From the NCBI GenBank assembly GCA_026388865.1, contig JAPLIX010000361.1:2291-12378 (forward strand): a stretch of 10,088 nucleotides of DNA, given 5' to 3'. Positions 5,825-10,088 of this stretch are shown piece after piece (position 1 is the stretch's first letter; the number at the start of each line of letters is the position of its first letter). Source of the DNA: Pseudomonadota bacterium. GTDB taxonomy: Bacteria > Desulfobacterota > WTBG01 > CAIYCZ01. The translations under genes were made by a program, and so were the position numbers. The notes under the pieces were generated by a model. It was given only the letters and a program-made list of their open reading frames with translations, did not search any database and had not been told where the DNA came from.

Positions 5825-8800
5825 ATGAAAGACAGAAAATGGATAGTACTCGCGCTGTTAATGATGATGTTCTATGCCGGGTTTTTTTCTGGTTCACTGT
5901 ATGCGGGGAGCGTTACCACCGTTTACCTGGAACCCTCGACTGCTTCATTTGCGCTTTATTCCGGCGATATAATACGCGCCCGGGTGCTGCTCCTTGATGC
6001 GGCCGGCACGCTCGCAACCACCCTGCCGGACGGCACCACCATAAGCGAGGGCACGATTGAACTCGCATCGAAGAACTTTCCCGCCGAGGTGGAGTTTGCT
6101 GATGCGGAGGCAACAACGCAGAATATTCCCTCGACATTATTTTCCAGCAGCCCCTATACCCTGAGCCGTGATTTCCCCGCGTATCAGGAATTCGCCTTCA
6201 CCTATAACAGTGCGGCAATGAGTGAGACCGGCGATGATGAAATCACTGCCACGTTAAAGCAGGGGACCACCATACTAGCATCCAGTAAAATAACGGTAAA
6301 GATACTTGCTCCCCTGGCGAATGTCTATGTTGCCCGCACCGGCGGCATTAACACGCTGCCGAATGTTCTCGATGAGCTGCCGCCGCCGCAGAAGGATAAA
6401 AGCGCCGGGAAGCTTGCGGGGGATAGCGTGTTGATAGATGTATTTGCAGCATATGCGCATGTTACCAATGGTATCGTGGATAATTTAATTTTCACCGACA
6501 ATATTCCTGCCGGTTTCGATACGGTAACCATAGGCACTTCAACAGTCACGCTTGTTAACGGCCATGCTGCTGCAAGTTCCGTCGAGAAAACGGTCCGGCC
6601 CTCGCTTACCGCCACAGATACTGCGGCAACGCAGCTTGCAGCCATGCAGAAAGTTTTTGTGCAGGGGGCCACCAAGACCTATATCGGCAGCACTATCGTG
6701 CCGTATACGGAAATTGGCACGCACAATGGTGATGCCGGAATAAAAGTAATTAACGATACCGATGCATCGACACCGGCACCAATAGCATCATGGATCAATC
6801 TGGATAATGCTCCGGCCAGTTTTAAGACTAATGCAACCCACTGGATTACCGATACCGCCAATTTCCGGCCGGACAAGATAGCCGGCGTAAATATTGTCGC
6901 TCTTCCGATAACCAGTATAACCGGTACCCTCCTCACCAGTAACGCGCCAACCAATACAGTCTCCGCTGTAGATGCATTCAATTATGTCGGTTATGATAAA
7001 ATTCCTATAAAAGTTACGTTATTCAGGGTTAACGGCACGCCCGGTACAACTTCAGTATACGGAGCAATCATGGGCTATGATAAATATAATAACCCTGCTC
7101 CCTTTTATCCTGGACAACAGGTTGGCTTTGACCTTCTGACAACAAACGGGCCGCTCACATCAGGGATTGCTATAACAGATGCAAGCTATGGATCGGTAAT
7201 CAGCGGCGTAATAACCACAACAGCTGCCTATCCCTATCAGTCATTTCTGCCCTTTAAAATTACCAGCTCGAGCCCGGTGGGCCTGTATATCAATCTGCAC
7301 GGCACCAACCCCATGGACAAGAAGCTCATAGAGGGTGTGGGTACTGCACCTAAAGCAGTGAGCTTTGATGTTAAGAATTATGTTTCCACTGTGCAGGCTA
7401 ATGGCAGCCTCTTTCCCGGGCTCATCAGCGTTGAGGCCGGCGGCAGGGATTCGGTCAAGATTACGGTAACGCCGACCGGTACTTCCAATGAGAGCTCCTT
7501 CCAGATGACTGCCGGCACGGACAGCGGCACGGCAGTGAAAGTGAACACCAGGGGAGCCGGTGACGCTGCAGATTCAGTTACCATTCCCTTTGATTCCCGT
7601 GCCAACAAAGCAGAGCAGGATGTTTCCTTTTACACTGCAATCCCGTATAATGGCAAAGTTTCCTCACTCGCATCTAAACAGCCCCAGCTGCGTTTAATCT
7701 TTACCGGTGTCGACAACAGTACAACCTTTGTCTATAAGCCCGGCTATGCAAATATTTCGCCGGCTGATTCCAGAACGTATGCGCCGCAAACAGTATCAGT
7801 AGCTCTCACCAAAAAAGCGCTTCTTGATTCAGCAGAAAATCATGATACTGTTGCCACCACAGCGGTGAGCATCAGCGATGCATTCGGCAACGCATACGCA
7901 GGGCTCTACGGGACTGATTCCGTGAATATCGAGGCGGCACGACCTGTTGTCGAGGTCTTTAAGAGTGATGGCACCACGCCGTTCCCCGGCGCAAAGACCG
8001 GCGTTAATGAAAGAGCGGTAGCTGTTTCGTTTGATCTCTCCCAGATCACACCTGACACCAGCCAGGCAAAGGTCAAGGTATCTGCCGGCGCATCCTCCGG
8101 GCAGTTCACGGTCAATCTCCGCGCACTCAAGAACACCAGTCTGGAAAATATTTTCGTCCCGGTTGCCGGTGTCAACAAAACACCGGTCGAGGTCTTTTTT
8201 TCAGATCAGGGGGGCGCTCTGATAGCACCGATCACCAGTACGACTGCAGATACAACCATAACTAAAATAAGAAAAGATGATCAATACCTCGGCAGGTTCC
8301 AGGTAGACATTGAGGCAAAGGACGGAATTGTTAACAGTCTGACTGAATTACGCCATCCGATCACTACCGTTACTCCGACTTTCATTTTCAATGCCAAGCC
8401 CAATGCCGGCAAGACGGTAATGACCATCGCTGCCGACGGCCGGGATGCAGAGGCCACGTCAACAACACTGACGCTGAACTTTGTGCCGGTTGACACAATA
8501 CCGCCGGTAATCGGAGCGGTGACAGCCAGCGCCTGCAGCATAAACATCGCATGTACGGATAATGAGGGTTTAAACCTGAAGGGCTCAACGGTGGTGGTGA
8601 AGGATTCAACAGGAAAAGACATCACCAGCACGCTGCCGCCGCCTGCGATCACGGGTGACGGTACTGCAGCCGGCTCCATTTTCTTTACCGGAGTCAAGGT
8701 CGGCCTGTACACGCTTGATATAGTGCTGAAGGATACCGCAGGCAACATCACCACAGGGCAGAAACCGGCCAATGTAACATCCTGCGCCGTCGCTGCCTGC

Positions 8801-9187
8801 AAGAGCGTAAACCCGGCCTTTGCGGTTAGGGGCAGGACGCTTGATGTGACCATCACCGGAGAGAACACGAACTTCGGTGCAACCTCGGTGGTGACCTTCA
8901 GTGATGCAGCGATCACCGTGAACAGTGTGACCGCAAGCTCCGCAACCGAGGCGACCCCAAGCTCCGCAACCGAGATCGTGGCCAACATCACGATCAGCGC
9001 CACCGCAGCAGCAGCCAAGAGCGATGTGACGGTGACCACCGGCTTCGAGAGGATAACCTGTCCGCAGGCGTTTGAGATCACGGAAAATCCGACCCTGCCG
9101 AGCTGCGTGTCGGTAGAGCCGAGCCAGGTCAACGCCGGAGATACCACGGATGTAACGATCACGCTGAATTTGGCTGCACGGGCGTGA
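5825..9187 (+). CDS. Large secreted Ig-like/IPT surface protein (5' part of frameshifted gene)
   Basis: This frame encodes 1120 residues. A signal peptide (about 1-27, ending SGSLYAG) is followed by a very long Thr/Ser/Ala-rich beta-strand region (to ~890) made of Ig-like segments without a family I can name. Then comes a bacterial Ig-like domain opening with DTIPPVIGAVTAS and ending in YTLDIVLKDTAGN (~893-980), then IPT/TIG-like domains. The first has CKSVNPAFAVRG at ~992 and NFG at ~1016; the second begins CVSVEPSQVNAG. No cysteine occurs before residue 904. There is no sortase motif, membrane anchor or outer-membrane beta-barrel signal. The frame ends early: around 9169 a missing T turns the NFG motif into NLAARA-stop, and the domain continues in the next frame to 9645. 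It is likely an extracellular adhesin, filament or coat protein and a candidate substrate of the neighbouring secretion/glycosylation genes. Confidence 0.85.
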   Translation: MKDRKWIVLALLMMMFYAGFFSGSLYAGSVTTVYLEPSTASFALYSGDIIRARVLLLDAAGTLATTLPDGTTISEGTIELASKNFPAEVEFADAEATTQNIPSTLFSSSPYTLSRDFPAYQEFAFTYNSAAMSETGDDEITATLKQGTTILASSKITVKILAPLANVYVARTGGINTLPNVLDELPPPQKDKSAGKLAGDSVLIDVFAAYAHVTNGIVDNLIFTDNIPAGFDTVTIGTSTVTLVNGHAAASSVEKTVRPSLTATDTAATQLAAMQKVFVQGATKTYIGSTIVPYTEIGTHNGDAGIKVINDTDASTPAPIASWINLDNAPASFKTNATHWITDTANFRPDKIAGVNIVALPITSITGTLLTSNAPTNTVSAVDAFNYVGYDKIPIKVTLFRVNGTPGTTSVYGAIMGYDKYNNPAPFYPGQQVGFDLLTTNGPLTSGIAITDASYGSVISGVITTTAAYPYQSFLPFKITSSSPVGLYINLHGTNPMDKKLIEGVGTAPKAVSFDVKNYVSTVQANGSLFPGLISVEAGGRDSVKITVTPTGTSNESSFQMTAGTDSGTAVKVNTRGAGDAADSVTIPFDSRANKAEQDVSFYTAIPYNGKVSSLASKQPQLRLIFTGVDNSTTFVYKPGYANISPADSRTYAPQTVSVALTKKALLDSAENHDTVATTAVSISDAFGNAYAGLYGTDSVNIEAARPVVEVFKSDGTTPFPGAKTGVNERAVAVSFDLSQITPDTSQAKVKVSAGASSGQFTVNLRALKNTSLENIFVPVAGVNKTPVEVFFSDQGGALIAPITSTTADTTITKIRKDDQYLGRFQVDIEAKDGIVNSLTELRHPITTVTPTFIFNAKPNAGKTVMTIAADGRDAEATSTTLTLNFVPVDTIPPVIGAVTASACSINIACTDNEGLNLKGSTVVVKDSTGKDITSTLPPPAITGDGTAAGSIFFTGVKVGLYTLDIVLKDTAGNITTGQKPANVTSCAVAACKSVNPAFAVRGRTLDVTITGENTNFGATSVVTFSDAAITVNSVTASSATEATPSSATEIVANITISATAAAAKSDVTVTTGFERITCPQAFEITENPTLPSCVSVEPSQVNAGDTTDVTITLNLAARA
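8934..8974 (+). repeat. In-frame 24-bp-period tandem duplication in the surface protein
   Basis: The 17-bp string caagctccgcaaccgag occurs at 8934-8950 and again at 8958-8974. It adds eight residues to one loop of the first IPT-like domain (SSATEATP-SSATEIV). The frame is kept. Confidence 0.85.
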
Positions 9188-9645
9188 GCGTGACGAGCAC
9201 CACGGTGAACGTTATCAGTGCGACCCAGGCAAAGGTCAGCATCAAGGTAGCCGACACAGCGCAGGATTGCACGGGCGATGTGACAATTATCGGCGCAAGC
9301 GATGTTGGCATTGTCTGCAAGAGTTCCTTCACGGTGAAGGCAAAAGTGGTACCGCCGGAATGCTCGCTGAACATCTCGTCGTCCCCGTTCCGCAACGGCA
9401 TCATCCTGCCGCGGATCAGGACCTTTACGATCACGGGCACGAACTCTGCCTGGACGACCAGCAGCACGGTGACGATCGAAGGCATCAACACGATCATCCC
9501 GCTGTCCCGGAGCGCGAAAGAGATCAAGGTCCTGGTAATCGTACCGTCGAAACTGCGCCTGGCAGCAGGCAATAAGGTGGTGACGGTAACGACGCCGCTT
9601 GCAGGCGGCACGAATGTGTGCAAAGGCACGCTGGTAATTCAATAA
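9184..9645 (+). CDS. 3' part of the Ig-like/IPT surface protein (after frameshift)
   Basis: This frame (GTG at 9184; the same frame is meaningful from about 9169) encodes 153 residues that finish the second IPT-like domain and add a third. Evidence for continuity: adding one T at 9169-9171 reads TLNFGCTGVSVTS, restoring the NFG turn seen in the first IPT domain. There is no RBS for 9184, no signal peptide, and the fragment starts mid-strand. The second domain closes with GIVCKSSFTV, and the third runs from PPECSLNISSSP to NVCKGTLVIQ at the C-terminus. The intact gene, 5825-9645 plus one base, would give about 1273 residues. It may be read as two separate genes by automatic callers, but the sequence argues for one protein broken by mutation, sequencing error or slippage. 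A strong terminator follows about 50 bp downstream. Confidence 0.8.
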   Translation: MSVTSTTVNVISATQAKVSIKVADTAQDCTGDVTIIGASDVGIVCKSSFTVKAKVVPPECSLNISSSPFRNGIILPRIRTFTITGTNSAWTTSSTVTIEGINTIIPLSRSAKEIKVLVIVPSKLRLAAGNKVVTVTTPLAGGTNVCKGTLVIQ

Positions 9646-9695
9646 GACGAGGTACTCTGGGTCGCAGGAACATGACTCAGGGTAATAGATAAGGG

Positions 9696-9742
9696 AAAGG
9701 GGTCTGCAGGCGGCAAAAGCTTACAGGCCCCTTTTCTTTTTT
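9696..9742 (+). terminator. Rho-independent terminator after the surface-protein gene
   Basis: The arms 9696-9706 (aaaggggtctg) and 9724-9734 (caggcccctttt without its last t) form an 11-bp stem with one G-U pair and a 17-nt loop. A T-rich run continues to 9742. A second small palindrome (9731-9738 with 9743-9750) overlaps the T-run and could act on the other strand. It closes the unit and isolates the second TMTC gene. Confidence 0.75.
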
Positions 9743-9821
9743 AAGAAAAGGTGAAACGTGGAAGGTGAAGTGATTTGAATGATGAGTAGTGCGCATTAGG
9801 TGCCAGTAATAAACAATAAAG

Positions 9822-9839
9822 TTTAAAGAGCTTGTGAAG
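9822..9839 (+). promoter_or_regulatory. 18-bp leader motif, copy 2
   Basis: Identical to 2810-2827 and again followed within ~25 bp by an A-run (9857-9863). It lies ~70 bp before the second TMTC gene and marks the left edge of the second copy of the module. A promoter role is possible but unproven. Confidence 0.35.
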
Positions 9840-9866
9840 TGAGTAATGAATATGATAAAAAAATAA

Positions 9867-9914
9867 CCATTAAAGAAGGAGATAGACTGGACGCAGCAGA
9901 CCAATCGGCGATGA
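9867..9914 (+). pseudogene. Remnant of the 3' end of a GspC-like gene
   Basis: In frame with a TGA at 9912-9914, the stretch reads PLKKEIDWTQQTNRR-stop. This matches the last residues of the GspC-like protein (LLKKEIDRTQNEKK-stop). At nucleotide level aagaaggagataga is shared by 3702-3715 and 9876-9889. A TAA at 9864 closes the frame just upstream, so only about 15 codons survive. The ATGA overlap with the next gene's start (9911-9914) is preserved, exactly as at 3737-3740. It probably arose when a copy of the module lost the rest of this gene. Confidence 0.75.
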
Positions 9915-10088
9915 AGAAAGTAAAGAGAGAGGCAACGGCAGGGTTGAAGCAGGTGCAGCCGCGGCAGAGCGGGAAGCGGGGCACAGGGTCTGCGTGGGTA
10001 TTGCTGCTCTGCATGGGGCTGGGTTTTGTGTTATACGGGAACAGCCTGAGGAATGAATTTGTCTTTGATGACCTGCCGCTGATCGTAG
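9911..10088 (+). CDS. Second TMTC-family glycosyltransferase, N-terminal part (cut by window edge)
   Basis: The ATG at 9911 opens 59 codons that leave the window. After a basic, divergent tail (about 27 residues, rich in K, R, Q and G) the protein enters the same first membrane segment and acidic loop as the first copy: AWVLLLCMGLGFVLYGNSLR then NEFVFDDLPLIV. The DD pair expected of GT-C enzymes is present. From 9990 to the edge the DNA is identical to 3813-3911 (99 of 99 bp), while the preceding tail-coding DNA is clearly different. There is no near RBS; the conserved AAGGAG is ~29 bp upstream, and the ATGA overlap with the GspC remnant is retained. A second acceptor specificity or a simple backup copy are both possible. 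The rest of the gene must be seen to know whether it is intact, unlike the first copy. Confidence 0.88.
   Translation, partial: MKKVKREATAGLKQVQPRQSGKRGTGSAWVLLLCMGLGFVLYGNSLRNEFVFDDLPLIV

Noticed and set aside
8281..9642. 453-codon open frame on the minus strand
   Set aside because: Antisense shadow of the biased codons of the surface-protein gene. It overlaps both frames of the real gene and has no signal or RBS.
9677..9904. 75-codon minus-strand open frame
   Set aside because: It spans the terminator and the module leader, is Phe/Ser-rich from the A-rich opposite strand, and has no coding features.

Overview
The window looks like a Gram-negative, anaerobic, respiring bacterium. It has decahaem-class periplasmic or extracellular c-type cytochromes, a GspC-like (type II secretion) protein, a TMTC/GT-C type membrane glycosyltransferase with TPRs, and a very large secreted Ig-like protein. 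This combination, with mid-range GC and dense intergenic repeats, would fit Nitrospirota or Desulfobacterota-type environmental genomes. The taxonomy is a guess: no marker gene is present.

Left third (1-2515, minus strand): two multihaem cytochrome c genes in tandem. The downstream one is cut by the window edge (two CxxCH motifs seen). The upstream one is complete (683 aa, 15 canonical CxxCH sites plus one degenerate site). Each start codon is preceded by a copy of the same 211-bp fold-back repeat (256-466 and 2538-2748).

Middle (2516-3011): a divergent intergenic region holding the second fold-back repeat and an inverted pair of 25-bp dRS3-like palindromes, then the start of a plus-strand block. 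3012-3740 is a GspC-like protein, coupled by an ATGA overlap to a TMTC-family glycosyltransferase with C-terminal TPRs (3737-5640). The glycosyltransferase is broken by an exact 11-bp tandem duplication at 5169-5190; removing one unit restores a perfect 34-residue TPR.

Right third: after a 184-bp AT-rich gap with a good RBS comes a roughly 1270-residue secreted protein (5825-9645). It is interrupted by what looks like one missing T near 9169. Its first 903 residues contain no cysteine. The last ~290 form three IPT/TIG-like domains, each with a cysteine near its start and its end. A rho-independent terminator follows (9696-9742). The window ends in the first 59 codons of a second TMTC gene (9911-10088+), whose 99-bp core is identical to the first copy, preceded by a 15-codon remnant of the GspC-like gene's 3' end.

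Working model (inference): the region is a repeated surface-modification module (GspC-like factor, TMTC-type O-glycosyltransferase, Ig-like secreted substrate) next to extracytoplasmic electron-transfer cytochromes, and it is being reshaped by duplication, deletion and gene conversion.
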